Shown: positions 1 through 7,997 of the stretch, piece by piece
Layout of the letters: each line of letters starts with the position of its first letter
Position numbering within the stretch: position 1 is the stretch's first letter
Source of the DNA: Sphingomonas sp.
Lineage (GTDB): Bacteria; Pseudomonadota; Alphaproteobacteria; Sphingomonadales; Sphingomonadaceae
Assembly: GCA_021732445.1 (NCBI GenBank)
Contig: JAKFUZ010000003.1
Coordinates: 1 to 64,000 of the forward strand
Direction: 5' to 3'
Length of the DNA stretch: 64,000 nucleotides
Position numbers and translations under genes: made by a program
The notes under the pieces: generated by a model
Databases searched by the model: none
What the model saw: only the letters and a program-made list of their open reading frames with translations
What the model was told of the DNA's origin: nothing

Positions 1-216
1 CCCCCTCCGCCGCCGCCGCCTCCGCCGCCTTCGTTCGTGCCTGAGCCATCGACCTGGATTATCATGATGACAGGATTTTTCGCGCTTGGCGGCGCGCTGC
101 GCCGGCGCCGCGCCGGGCAGCGACCGCACGGGCGCGATGCCCTGAATGACCGCCCCCGGCTGCACCAGGGCGCCACGGACCCGGCGGATGGTCTCCCGGG
201 CGACGTCAGCGCCTGA
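1..216 (+). CDS. C-terminal part of a PEP-CTERM sorted exported protein (5' end outside window)
   Basis: The frame is open from the first base, so the start lies outside the window. The visible 71 residues hold a run of about ten prolines, then PEPSTW, a hydrophobic stretch (IIMMTGFFALGGAL) and RRRR. This is the three-part PEP-CTERM signal in the PEPxxW form frequent in sphingomonads. Proteins with this signal are exported, anchored in the inner membrane and processed by an exosortase, usually in exopolysaccharide producers. The odd point is that about 33 residues follow the arginine cluster, whereas family members normally end within a few residues of it. The body is not visible, so no function can be given. 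The stop lies three bases before the next gene's ATG. Confidence 0.8.
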   Translation, partial: PPPPPPPPPPSFVPEPSTWIIMMTGFFALGGALRRRRAGQRPHGRDALNDRPRLHQGATDPADGLPGDVSA

Positions 217-219
217 CCG

Positions 220-831
220 ATGCGCACCGCCGTTGCCTTCGTGCTGGTGCTGTTGATGGGGCTGGTGTTCATGCCGCAGCGGGACCACGCGTCACCGCTT
301 GACGACGCGATGACGGTGGCGACGCTTGAGGGCCCGCGCCTGACCTATCCTGCGGGTCGCCAGCCGCAACTCCTGTTGCCGGATGGCAAACGGGTGGCGG
401 TGAAAAGCCTGTTGAATATTACCAAGCCGATGAAGTTCGGTGACTTTATGTGGAATGATGCCGGGGTGCCGCCGGGGAAAAGCTGGGTTCGCGTTGATCT
501 GGCCCGGCAGACCTTGTCGGTATTCCGCGCAGGGCATGAAGTCGGCGCGGCCGTCATTCTGTACGGCGCTGATTCGAAACAGACGCCGCGCGGCATTTTT
601 CCCATTCTGGAGAAGGCCCGGGACCATCAATCGTCGCTGTACGATGCCGAAATGCCGTTCATGCTGCGGCTGACGGGCGATGGCGTTGCCATCCATGCAA
701 GCCTGGTGCGTGGCGGTTCGGCCACACACGGCTGTATTGGAGTGCCGCTCGAATTCGCGCGCCATTTGTTCGATGAGGTACAGGTGGATGATCTTGTGGC
801 AATTATCGACGATAAAAATAAGGCCGGCTAA
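220..831 (+). CDS. L,D-transpeptidase (YkuD domain), exported
   Basis: 203 residues. An N-terminal hydrophobic segment (residues 4-18) is a signal peptide or anchor. The YkuD catalytic domain covers about residues 87-195 and carries the active-site motif SATHGCIGVP, with Cys172 as nucleophile, His170 and an upstream His159 in IHAS. Family members act in the periplasm and form 3-3 peptidoglycan cross-links or attach proteins to peptidoglycan. The length suits a single-domain enzyme with no LysM or peptidoglycan-binding domain. The gene starts three bases after the stop of the PEP-CTERM gene, so the two may be co-transcribed. The 155 bases that follow show no gene. Confidence 0.85.
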   Translation: MRTAVAFVLVLLMGLVFMPQRDHASPLDDAMTVATLEGPRLTYPAGRQPQLLLPDGKRVAVKSLLNITKPMKFGDFMWNDAGVPPGKSWVRVDLARQTLSVFRAGHEVGAAVILYGADSKQTPRGIFPILEKARDHQSSLYDAEMPFMLRLTGDGVAIHASLVRGGSATHGCIGVPLEFARHLFDEVQVDDLVAIIDDKNKAG

Positions 832-986
832 GCCCCGACAATAGTCATTTCTACATGGTGTATTTGCCGTAAACCACAATTATCACTCGTGTATTTTTGG
901 TTAATGTCTGAATAACTTCAGCATTTAACGCACCATATAGCCAATCATGACAATCTTCCCGATGTTACCCGGGAGGTATTTGGTCT

Positions 987-1511
987 ATGGCTGCCACATC
1001 AATTTGGTCTGCGCTGGCGCGGGGCGCGATGTTGCTGGTTGCGCCGCTGATACTTGGCGCAACCGGCCTCACCACGAACATGCCCGACCGGGTTCTGGCC
1101 GCGCAGAATGTGGAGCGGATGGCGCTGGGCCTGGCGCCGCTGAGCTGGAATGCGCGGCTTGCGCGGTCGGCGCAGCAATGGGCGGATCATCTTGCTGCAA
1201 CCGGGGAGTTTCGACATGCACCGGAAGATTTCCAAGACCCTGAAGGGGAAAATCTGTGGGCCGGCACCAAAGGCTATTTCCCGGTTGAAGCGCGCGTGGC
1301 GGCCTGGGCACGCGAAAAGCAATATTTCAAGCCGGGAATATTTCCCAACAACAGCGTGACCGGGCGGGTCGAGGATGTTGGCCATTACACGCAGATGATC
1401 TGGCGTGAGACCCGGCAGGTCGGCTGCGCCGTCGCGACCGGGGCGGTCGAAGACGTGCTGGTGTGTCGCTATAGCGACGCCGGCAATTACATCGGTGAGC
1501 GGCCGCTTTAA
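987..1511 (+). CDS. CAP-domain (SCP/PR-1-like) secreted protein
   Basis: 174 residues with a hydrophobic N-terminal signal (about residues 5-27), then a CAP domain from about residue 33 to the end. The CAP signatures are visible: NVERMALGLAPLSWN at the start of the domain, GENLWAG in the middle, GHYTQMIWRETRQVGCA (CAP1) and CRYSDAGNYIGERP (CAP2). The family is extracellular or periplasmic. The biochemical role of bacterial members is mostly unknown, with lipid binding and protease-like roles proposed elsewhere. The arrangement resembles eukaryotic PR-1 proteins more closely than YkwD-type bacterial members because both CAP1 and CAP2 are well kept. The upstream gap is AT-richer than its surroundings and probably holds the promoter. 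Confidence 0.85.
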   Translation: MAATSIWSALARGAMLLVAPLILGATGLTTNMPDRVLAAQNVERMALGLAPLSWNARLARSAQQWADHLAATGEFRHAPEDFQDPEGENLWAGTKGYFPVEARVAAWAREKQYFKPGIFPNNSVTGRVEDVGHYTQMIWRETRQVGCAVATGAVEDVLVCRYSDAGNYIGERPL

Positions 1512-1838
1512 CCCAAAGCGGAAAGAACTGCGCGCAAGCGGTTCCGGCGCCCGCTGGCCACCCAGTCATCGCCCGCAAAAATGCCCCGGCCCGCGCCGCG
1601 CCTCCGGTCGGCCGTGCCCCAATCAGGGTAATCACGGTGACTGCCGGTTGGCGCGCCGAATGAATGTGCGCTATCAGGGCTCGTTTCGGTCCGCTATCGT
1701 GCACGCGAGGGGAGCCGCCATCGCGTTTGCCCGGGGAGGCCCGTTTGTGAGTGTTTTGCGTATCGCTGCTCCCCCGGCCGGTGTGTCGATGACCGCGCGT
1801 CGGCGCCTGCCAGCTTCAACAGCCGAAATGCTCGTCGG
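1512..1838 (+). other. Intergenic stretch upstream of the MlaA-like gene
   Basis: No convincing independent gene. The frame that becomes the MlaA-like protein is open from about 1641 onward but contains no ATG, GTG or TTG until 1839. A second frame has an ATG at 1789 (reading MTARRRLPASTAEML) and ends at 1842, overlapping the TTG by four bases. This suggests that the true N-terminus of the following gene is disturbed or mis-called here (see findings). No tRNA or clear terminator was seen. Confidence 0.5.
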
Positions 1839-2912
1839 TTGATCGTTCTGGCCCTGGCGGCCTTGCCAATGCTGCTTTGCGATAGCGGGTCACCGGATGC
1901 GGTGGCCGGCAGGGCAGCCGCGCTTGAGGCGTGCGCGCAGGCGCTGCCGGCACCCGCATTGGCCAGCCCCCTCTCGCGCCCGGCCGTGGAGCAAGACCGC
2001 CCGGTTGCCGTTGATCCGCAGGCAGCGGGTACAGCGGCGGCGGCGGACGACAGCGCTGCACCGCGGGCACCGGCGACGGGACGCCCATCGGCCGACCCTG
2101 CGGCCAAGCGTGATGGTGACCCAAGCGACATCGTGGTGCGGGCACGGATTGGCACCACGCCGGGTGATCCGCTTGAAGCCGTTAACATCCAGTCGTTCGA
2201 GATGACGCTGGAAGTGGATAAGGCCGTGCTCCGGCCGATGTCGCTCGCCTTTGCCAAAACGGTGCCGAGCCCATTGCGCGATGGCCTGGGCAATGCCTTG
2301 GCCAATGTCCGCGAGCCGGTCGTCTTCCTCAACTTTTTGCTGCAACATAAAGTGGGCAAGGCAGTCGAGACGCTGAGCCGGTTCGTCATTAATTCCACCC
2401 TTGGCGTGGCCGGGCTGTTCGACATCGCCAAACGCAGGCCCTTCAGGCTGCCGCGCCGGCCCAACGGGCTTGCCAACACCCTTGGTTTTTATGGCGTTCA
2501 TGCCGGGCCGTTCCTGTTCGTGCCATTGGTCGGCCCGATAACGTTGCGCGATCTTGTCGGTGGTGTGGTTGACCGGCTGGTGGTGCCAGGGTTTTTCGGC
2601 CGACCGTTCAACCAGCTATATTACACCGTGCCGACGGCGATTTTTAGCGAGCTGGACCACCGCGCGGCTTTTGATGAGCAGCTTGAGATGCTCCACAACG
2701 ACCCGGCAAACCCCTATGCGGCGACGCGCGCCTTTTACTTGCAACGGCGCGAAGCGGAGATCGAGGCGCTGCACCGCAAGCGCCGTCCGTCCGCCGGTGA
2801 TGCCTTGCCGGGGGAGGCGCCGGCCAACGCGCCGGCCACGCCCAGCGGCCCGGCCGCGCCGGTGCCGGCAACGCTCAATCCGTCAGACGCGTCGGTGCCG
2901 CCGCCAAAATGA
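1839..2912 (+). CDS. mlaA: MlaA (VacJ)-like outer-membrane lipid asymmetry protein
   Basis: About 357 residues from a TTG start. The central part (about residues 110-300) matches the MlaA/VacJ family: DPLEAVN, FLNFLLQHKVGKA, RFVINSTLGVAGLFDIA and LGFYGVHAGPFLFVPLVGP. MlaA sits in the outer membrane with porins and removes mislocalised phospholipid from the outer leaflet, passing it to MlaC and MlaFEDB. The rest of an mla operon is not visible here. The N-terminus is hydrophobic (LIVLALAALPMLLC) but lacks a basic n-region if TTG is the start. The same frame just upstream reads RNARR, which would supply one. The lipobox is poor (Leu at -1). Ala/Pro-rich N- and C-terminal extensions make it longer than usual for the family. 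Confidence 0.8.
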   Translation: MIVLALAALPMLLCDSGSPDAVAGRAAALEACAQALPAPALASPLSRPAVEQDRPVAVDPQAAGTAAAADDSAAPRAPATGRPSADPAAKRDGDPSDIVVRARIGTTPGDPLEAVNIQSFEMTLEVDKAVLRPMSLAFAKTVPSPLRDGLGNALANVREPVVFLNFLLQHKVGKAVETLSRFVINSTLGVAGLFDIAKRRPFRLPRRPNGLANTLGFYGVHAGPFLFVPLVGPITLRDLVGGVVDRLVVPGFFGRPFNQLYYTVPTAIFSELDHRAAFDEQLEMLHNDPANPYAATRAFYLQRREAEIEALHRKRRPSAGDALPGEAPANAPATPSGPAAPVPATLNPSDASVPPPK

Positions 2913-3031
2913 TATCGTGCCGCCGGCGTCTTGTGCCGCGTTGCCCGCCGCCAGCAGCAGCACCTTATCATGCCGTTGGTGTGCCGTGTCTTTTCCGGTC
3001 AGCCGACGACGTCGTCCCGCCTCGATACGCG

Positions 3032-3388
3032 CTAGGCGACTTCGCCGTCGATCAACTCTGCCGCGCTGAGGCCAAGCAGGTCGATATGGTCGCGAATTTT
3101 TGGCCACATCGTGCCCAGAAAATGCGCCCGTTCCGCCGCGCGCAGTTTTTCGGCAGCACCTGCCAGCACGAACATGCCAACCCCGCGCCGCACCTCGACA
3201 TAGCCATCGTCCTGAAACCGCTGATAAGCCTTGGCAACGGTGAGCGGATTGGCGCCATGTTCGGCCGCAAGCGCACGCACCGACGGAAGCTGGTCGCCAG
3301 CGCGAAATTCGCCACGCAGCACGGCGGCCGAGATCGTCTGCCGCAGACGGATATAGACGGGACTTTCTTCGGTGTTCAGCGCTGCCAT
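3032..3388 (-). CDS. GntR-family regulator, short YtrA-like type
   Basis: 118 residues. A winged helix-turn-helix fills about residues 8-75 (PVYIRLRQTI, GDQLPSVRALAAEHG, NPLTVAKAYQ, GVGMFV), followed by only about 40 helical residues. That short C-terminal part, with no ligand-binding FCD or UTRA domain, is the layout of YtrA-subfamily GntR repressors. YtrA-type regulators usually lie beside the ABC transporter they control, but none is present; the neighbour is a nitroreductase on the same strand. Only 38 bases separate its start from the stop of that gene, so it may be co-transcribed with it. Target unknown. Confidence 0.85.
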   Translation of the reverse strand: MAALNTEESPVYIRLRQTISAAVLRGEFRAGDQLPSVRALAAEHGANPLTVAKAYQRFQDDGYVEVRRGVGMFVLAGAAEKLRAAERAHFLGTMWPKIRDHIDLLGLSAAELIDGEVA

Positions 3389-3426
3389 GGTGCCTTAATA
3401 CAGCAATTGCCGAAGGGTTCCAACCC

Positions 3427-4017
3427 CTATGGCTGCCACTCGTCGATAATGTGCCCCAGTTCGGGGCGAGTCCGGTCTTCAAGCGGGTGCGCTGGTGACC
3501 CGATAAACAGGAAGCCGGCGATATGTTCGGGCGCTGCCCCAAAGGCATCGCGCACCGCCTCTGAATAGGCGGGCCACCCCGTCAGCCACCCGCCGACAAA
3601 CCCCGTGGCGTGCACGGCATGCAGCAGGTTCATGCACGCAGCGCCGGCCGAAAGCTGTTGTTCCCAAAGCGGAATTTTGCTCTGCGTGACGGGAGACGAA
3701 AGCACCACGACCAGTGCCGGCGCCTGGTGGGCAAATTGTGCCATCGCCTCAAGTTCGAGCCGCGCGGCCTCGGGCCGTTCCGCCACATAGGCTGTAGTAA
3801 TGACCGCGGCGAGCCGGGCGCGGGCGGTGTCAGGCACAATGACGAAACGCCAGGGGGCGAGTTTGCCATGGTCAGGCGTGCGGGCGGCGATTGCCAAAAT
3901 CGCACGCAATTGCGCCGTATCAGGCCCCGGCGCGATCATGTCGCGCGGGCGGCAGGAGCGGCGCGAGGCCAGAAGCGACAGCGGCGTTGAGCGATCATTC
4001 AGCATGGCCTGCTCCAT
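3427..4017 (-). CDS. Nitroreductase family flavoprotein (YdjA-like)
   Basis: 196 residues of the nitroreductase fold. N-terminal SRRSCRPRDM is the FMN phosphate-binding region. It is followed by ARTPDHGKLAPWRFVIV, then a middle helix with SAGAACMNLLHAVHATGFVGGWLTG and the C-terminal LFIGSP. Length and the compact architecture fit the YdjA/minimal nitroreductase group, which are FMN-dependent NAD(P)H oxidoreductases of uncertain physiological substrate. Start may be at Met1 or at Met5 (MLNDRS); neither is clearly favoured. Downstream on the same strand is the GntR regulator. Confidence 0.8.
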   Translation of the reverse strand: MEQAMLNDRSTPLSLLASRRSCRPRDMIAPGPDTAQLRAILAIAARTPDHGKLAPWRFVIVPDTARARLAAVITTAYVAERPEAARLELEAMAQFAHQAPALVVVLSSPVTQSKIPLWEQQLSAGAACMNLLHAVHATGFVGGWLTGWPAYSEAVRDAFGAAPEHIAGFLFIGSPAHPLEDRTRPELGHIIDEWQP

Positions 4018-4158
4018 AGCGGCGCGCCCGCGCTCGATACAGCCAGATTATCGGCGATGGAAAGGGCCGGTTTACAGCGCCGGTTTTGGCGCTAGTCTTG
4101 CGGCAACAAGCGCTGCCGCCTGCCGAGCAGCCAATATTGTTTCAGGGAGCCTATCCAG

Positions 4159-5967
4159 ATGGAAACCCCAACCGCCGATTCCCCCCGGGAACCGGACATC
4201 AGCCATATCAACCCCGCCTCTGGCGAAACCTGGTTCGGCCACCCGCGCCAGCTCGCCCGGTTATTCTCGACCGAAGCGATGGAGCGGTTCGGCTATTATG
4301 GCATGCGCGCGCTGCTGACGCTGTATCTGGCACAGCATTTCCTGTTCAGCGACACGACGACGACGGGCATTTATGGCGGGTTTACAGCGCTTGTCTATCT
4401 GACGCCGCTGATCGGCGGGCTGATGGCGGACCGGTTCCTGGGGTCAAAACGTTCGGTGAAATTCGGCGCTATCATGATGGCGTGCGGCTATCTGACGCTG
4501 TGTTTCGGCGGCGAGGCGGCGCGGCCCTTTGCAACGATCGAGGGGCAGCGCTTCGACGTTCGCGTGCAGGGCGCCGGCGCTGCGCGCCAGCAATTCGTGC
4601 TCGATGGCGGCCGCCAGTTGCTCATCAGGGGCAATGACGACAAGTCGGTGTCGTTGCTCGACGAAAAGGGCGCCGAGGCGCGGCGCATAGCGGGCGGCGG
4701 CTTCGTGGCCGGCGGCGAGCGGTCGTCGGTTTCGGTGTTTCTGCTGCTCATCGGGCTGGCGCTGGTCACGATCGGCAATGGTTTTTTCAAGCCCAACATC
4801 TCGACGATGGTCGGCGCGCTCTATGCGCAGGGTGACCGACGACGCGATGCCGGCTTCACCATTTTTTACATGGGCATCAACCTTGGATCGCTGTTTTCGC
4901 AGATTCTGTGCCCGCTGCTGGCGGTGGGCATGGGCAGTTGGGGCGGGCTTGGCTGGTGGGCCGGTTTTGCGCTGGCGGCGGCTGGCATGATCGTCTCCTG
5001 GCTGCTGATCCAGTTCGACGGCGGCAAGCTCGACGGGATCGGCGATCGCCCGGCCGACGCGCCTGCCAACCGCGACCTGTTCATTTATGCAGGCGCGTTG
5101 CTGGCAATCCCGGTCGTCTGGTTCCTGTTCACTAACCTGATGAGCTATGTGGCGCCCGCTGAAGGGTCGGGGATTATCGGCTATTTTCTGGGCCTGCCAG
5201 TGATGGGCAAGATCATGTTTGGCACCTTTCTGGTGAGCGTGCCGGGCATTCTTGGCTGGTCATACTTCAACGGGTCGCGCCAGGAGTTTCAGATGATGCT
5301 GGCGGCGATGGTGCTCATCACCTTCAACACCGTGTTCTGGACGTTGTTCGAACAGGCCGGGTCGTCGCTGACCTTGTTTGCCGATCGCAATACCGATTTG
5401 TCGGTGTTCGGGCTGTTTTCGATTTCCGCCGGGCAGACGCAGTTCTTCAACGCCTTGTTCATCGTGCTGCTGGCGCCGCTGTTCAGCGCGATGTGGAACA
5501 TGATGGCCAAGCGCGGGGTGGAGCCCACGATTCCGATCAAGTTCGGCATTGCGCTGATGGGCGTGGGCGTTGGCTTCCTCATCCTTGTTTGGGGGTCGCG
5601 CTTTGCCGGGCCTGATTACAAGGTCGGGCTGTGGTGGCTGGCCGGGCTGTACCTGGTGCATTCCATCGCCGAATTATGCATTTCGCCGGTGGGGCTGTCG
5701 ATGATTACCAAGCTGTCGATCGCGCGGATCGTCGGCATGATGATGGGCGTGTGGTTCCTGTCGATCGCGGTTGCGCAATATGTCGCAGGCATCGTCGCGC
5801 AGTTTGCCAGCGTCGAAACGGTTGGCGGGCAGGTAACGAACCTCAAGGTCAGTCTGGACACCTATGTCGGCGTTTTCACGACGATATCGCAAATTTCAAT
5901 TGGGCTGGGCGTGCTTTTGCTGCTGCTCTCGTTTCCGCTCAGGAAGTGGATGCACGGCGTTACGTAA
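4159..5967 (+). CDS. POT/PTR2-family proton-dependent oligopeptide transporter
   Basis: 602 residues with about 12 or more membrane segments. The N-terminal EAMERFGYYGMRALLTLYL contains the POT ExxER-type signature for proton coupling. FKPNISTMVGALY followed by FTIFYMGINLGSLFS is the PTR2 signature. WTLFEQAGSSL lies in the C-terminal half. Between the third and fourth predicted segments (about residues 118-192) there is a soluble insert of about 75 residues (from FGGEAARPFATIEGQ on) that is absent from E. coli DtpA. It would face the periplasm. The gene stands alone and probably imports di- and tripeptides. Confidence 0.88.
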   Translation: METPTADSPREPDISHINPASGETWFGHPRQLARLFSTEAMERFGYYGMRALLTLYLAQHFLFSDTTTTGIYGGFTALVYLTPLIGGLMADRFLGSKRSVKFGAIMMACGYLTLCFGGEAARPFATIEGQRFDVRVQGAGAARQQFVLDGGRQLLIRGNDDKSVSLLDEKGAEARRIAGGGFVAGGERSSVSVFLLLIGLALVTIGNGFFKPNISTMVGALYAQGDRRRDAGFTIFYMGINLGSLFSQILCPLLAVGMGSWGGLGWWAGFALAAAGMIVSWLLIQFDGGKLDGIGDRPADAPANRDLFIYAGALLAIPVVWFLFTNLMSYVAPAEGSGIIGYFLGLPVMGKIMFGTFLVSVPGILGWSYFNGSRQEFQMMLAAMVLITFNTVFWTLFEQAGSSLTLFADRNTDLSVFGLFSISAGQTQFFNALFIVLLAPLFSAMWNMMAKRGVEPTIPIKFGIALMGVGVGFLILVWGSRFAGPDYKVGLWWLAGLYLVHSIAELCISPVGLSMITKLSIARIVGMMMGVWFLSIAVAQYVAGIVAQFASVETVGGQVTNLKVSLDTYVGVFTTISQISIGLGVLLLLLSFPLRKWMHGVT

Positions 5968-6009
5968 TCGCCTAATGGTGGCGTCCAACTACATGGGGGC
6001 GCGCAGGCG

Positions 6010-6696
6010 ATGGACGGCATAATGATGGTCGCAGTGGCGGCAGGCAGCTTTGTCGGCACGCATTTTCTGTTGTCGCACCCCTTGCGGGCGCCGCTGCTAA
6101 AGGCGCTGGGTAACGGCGGATTCATGGTTGTCTATTCGCTGGTTGCTGTCGCCACCATCGGCTGGATGGCGCACGCCTATAAGTCGGCCCCCGCGACCGC
6201 ACCGCTATGGGAGGTGGGTGACGGGCTGTGGGCACTGGCCACGCTTGTCATGCTGGTGGCGAGCATCTTGCTGATGGGCTCGCTTATCGGCAACCCGGCG
6301 CTGCCCGGGCCTGTGGCCGATGCGCCAGCACAAGCGCGCGGCGTCTTTGCCATTACGCGCCACCCGATGATGTGGGCCATGGCGCTGTGGGGTGTCGCGC
6401 ATATTCTGGTGTTTCCGGTGGCTGCCAATATCTGCCTTGCGCTGGCGATCATCGTCCTGGCGCTGGTTGGGGCCGCGCTTCAGGACAAGAAGAAGGAACG
6501 CCTTCAGGCCGAGCGCTGGCGGGCATGGGAATCGCGCACCGGCTTTTGGCCATTTGCCGCAATTGCTGCCGGCAAGGCGCGGTTCGGCGGTTTCCGGCCG
6601 CATGACTGGGCAGGCGGCCTGGCAATCTGGCTGCTCGCGAGCTGGGGGCATATCCCCGGCGCAGGCGTGGCCGCGGGCATCTGGCGCTGGTTCTAG
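6010..6696 (+). CDS. NnrU family integral membrane protein
   Basis: 228 residues with about six membrane segments. Family hallmarks are GTHFLLSHPLRAPLL at the N-terminus and FAITRHPMMWAMALWGVAHI in the middle, which resembles the histidine/proline pattern of isoprenylcysteine methyltransferase-like membrane proteins. NnrU was named from a locus linked to nitrite and nitric oxide reduction in Rhodobacter. In many bacteria, as here, no denitrification gene is nearby, so its role is open. The start is the ATG in GCGATGGACGG. The 3' end overlaps the convergent symporter gene by four bases, leaving no room for a terminator. Confidence 0.82.
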   Translation: MDGIMMVAVAAGSFVGTHFLLSHPLRAPLLKALGNGGFMVVYSLVAVATIGWMAHAYKSAPATAPLWEVGDGLWALATLVMLVASILLMGSLIGNPALPGPVADAPAQARGVFAITRHPMMWAMALWGVAHILVFPVAANICLALAIIVLALVGAALQDKKKERLQAERWRAWESRTGFWPFAAIAAGKARFGGFRPHDWAGGLAIWLLASWGHIPGAGVAAGIWRWF

Positions 6697-7922
6697 ACGC
6701 TGCTGCGCCCGCGTCGCGTGAGCGTGGCGGTGACCGCAATATCCATCGTCACATTGCCGACGGTGCGCATGATGTCGGGAAAGGTCTCGATGGCGACCAG
6801 CAGGCCAAGTGGCGCTATCGGCACGCCCATCGCAGCGGCAATCGGCGCGATTGAGCTGATGAAGCTGATGGAGCCGGGCAGGCTGACCGAGCCCATGGTG
6901 GTGATCGCCGCAACCGCCACGCCAGCGGCGAGCGACGTTGGCGTCAGCGGCACGCCAAACCAGGCCGCGACGTAAATCGCAACCGCCAGGTTCATCGCCG
7001 GGCTGGTCGCGCGGAACACGGCGACCGCAAGCGGCAGGATGACACCCGCCTCGCCCTCTGCCACGCCAAGCGCGGCCGAGCCCTTCAGCATGGCCGGCAG
7101 GGAGGCGAGCGAGGATTGCGTGCTGAGCGCCACCGACTGGGCCGGCAGTGCGGCGCGCACGAACCGGCCAGGCCCGACCCCGCCGCCGATGATGCCGATG
7201 GGAAACGCCGCCAGCCACACGATGCCGCCAACCGACGTCACCACCAGCACATAATGGAGCAGCGCGCCAAAGGCGGCCGTGCCGACCTGCGCGCCAACCA
7301 CCAGCGCCAGCGCGCCCACGCCAAGCGGCGCAAGCCACAAAACCCAGCCGATGACGACCAGCATCGCGTCCGCAATCGCCTGGAAAAATGCCGTGAGCAG
7401 CCGCCGCTGCGCCTCGGGCAGGCGCGTGATCGCAAACGCAAAGGCAAGCGTGAACACTATAAGCGGGAGAAACGAGTCGGTTGCCGCCGCGCTGATCGGG
7501 TTGGAGGGCACGATGGCGGCGAGGAATTCGCTGAATGCGGGCACGGCGCCCACGGGCTTTACGTCAACCAGCGCGCCCTTCATCGCTTCGGCCGCCGCTT
7601 TCGGTATCGGCCAGAGCCGCAGCAGCAGCGGCGTAACCAACGCGGCCATGATGGTCGCTGACCACAGCAGGAGGACGAACGCCGCCATCGCGCGCCCCGC
7701 CAGCCGGCCGGCGCGCGCGGCATCGGCGGTTGCGGCAACCCCGATCACCAGCAGCGACACGACGAGCGGCACAATCGTCATTTGCAGTCCGTGGAGCCAG
7801 GCGGTGCCAAGCGGCTGGGCAACGGCCAGCACGGCCGCGGCGAGCGCCGGCCTGCCGGCGAGCACAATCCCCGCGATCAGTCCAAGCACCAGGGCGGCAA
7901 AAATTCTGAGCGTTTGCGACAT
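6693..7922 (-). CDS. Dicarboxylate/amino acid:cation symporter (DAACS family)
   Basis: 409 residues, about eight membrane segments plus re-entrant loops. Recognisable family parts are PLIVFTLAFAFAITRLPE, AQSVALSTQSSLASLPAML (the serine-rich re-entrant loop) and ATSPAMNLAVAIYVAAWFGVPL, followed by the second hairpin with ITTMGSVSLPGSISFISS. DAACS proteins (GltP, DctA, SstT) import glutamate, aspartate, C4-dicarboxylates or serine with protons or sodium. The binding-site residues are too divergent to pick a substrate from reading alone. It is transcribed divergently from glmM with 75 bases between the starts. Confidence 0.82.
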   Translation of the reverse strand: MSQTLRIFAALVLGLIAGIVLAGRPALAAAVLAVAQPLGTAWLHGLQMTIVPLVVSLLVIGVAATADAARAGRLAGRAMAAFVLLLWSATIMAALVTPLLLRLWPIPKAAAEAMKGALVDVKPVGAVPAFSEFLAAIVPSNPISAAATDSFLPLIVFTLAFAFAITRLPEAQRRLLTAFFQAIADAMLVVIGWVLWLAPLGVGALALVVGAQVGTAAFGALLHYVLVVTSVGGIVWLAAFPIGIIGGGVGPGRFVRAALPAQSVALSTQSSLASLPAMLKGSAALGVAEGEAGVILPLAVAVFRATSPAMNLAVAIYVAAWFGVPLTPTSLAAGVAVAAITTMGSVSLPGSISFISSIAPIAAAMGVPIAPLGLLVAIETFPDIMRTVGNVTMDIAVTATLTRRGRSSV

Positions 7923-7997
7923 ACTCGCGCTTGTTCCTGTTCGGCGCTATCACCCGGCGTGACGCAGCAGCACCCATAGCGGCGGGGATGAGGGGCA

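Noticed and set aside
1405-1842. 145-codon plus-strand ORF between the CAP and MlaA-like genes
   Set aside because: It starts inside the CAP gene in another frame and is basic, low-complexity sequence. Only its last 17 codons matter, for the start problem of the MlaA-like gene.
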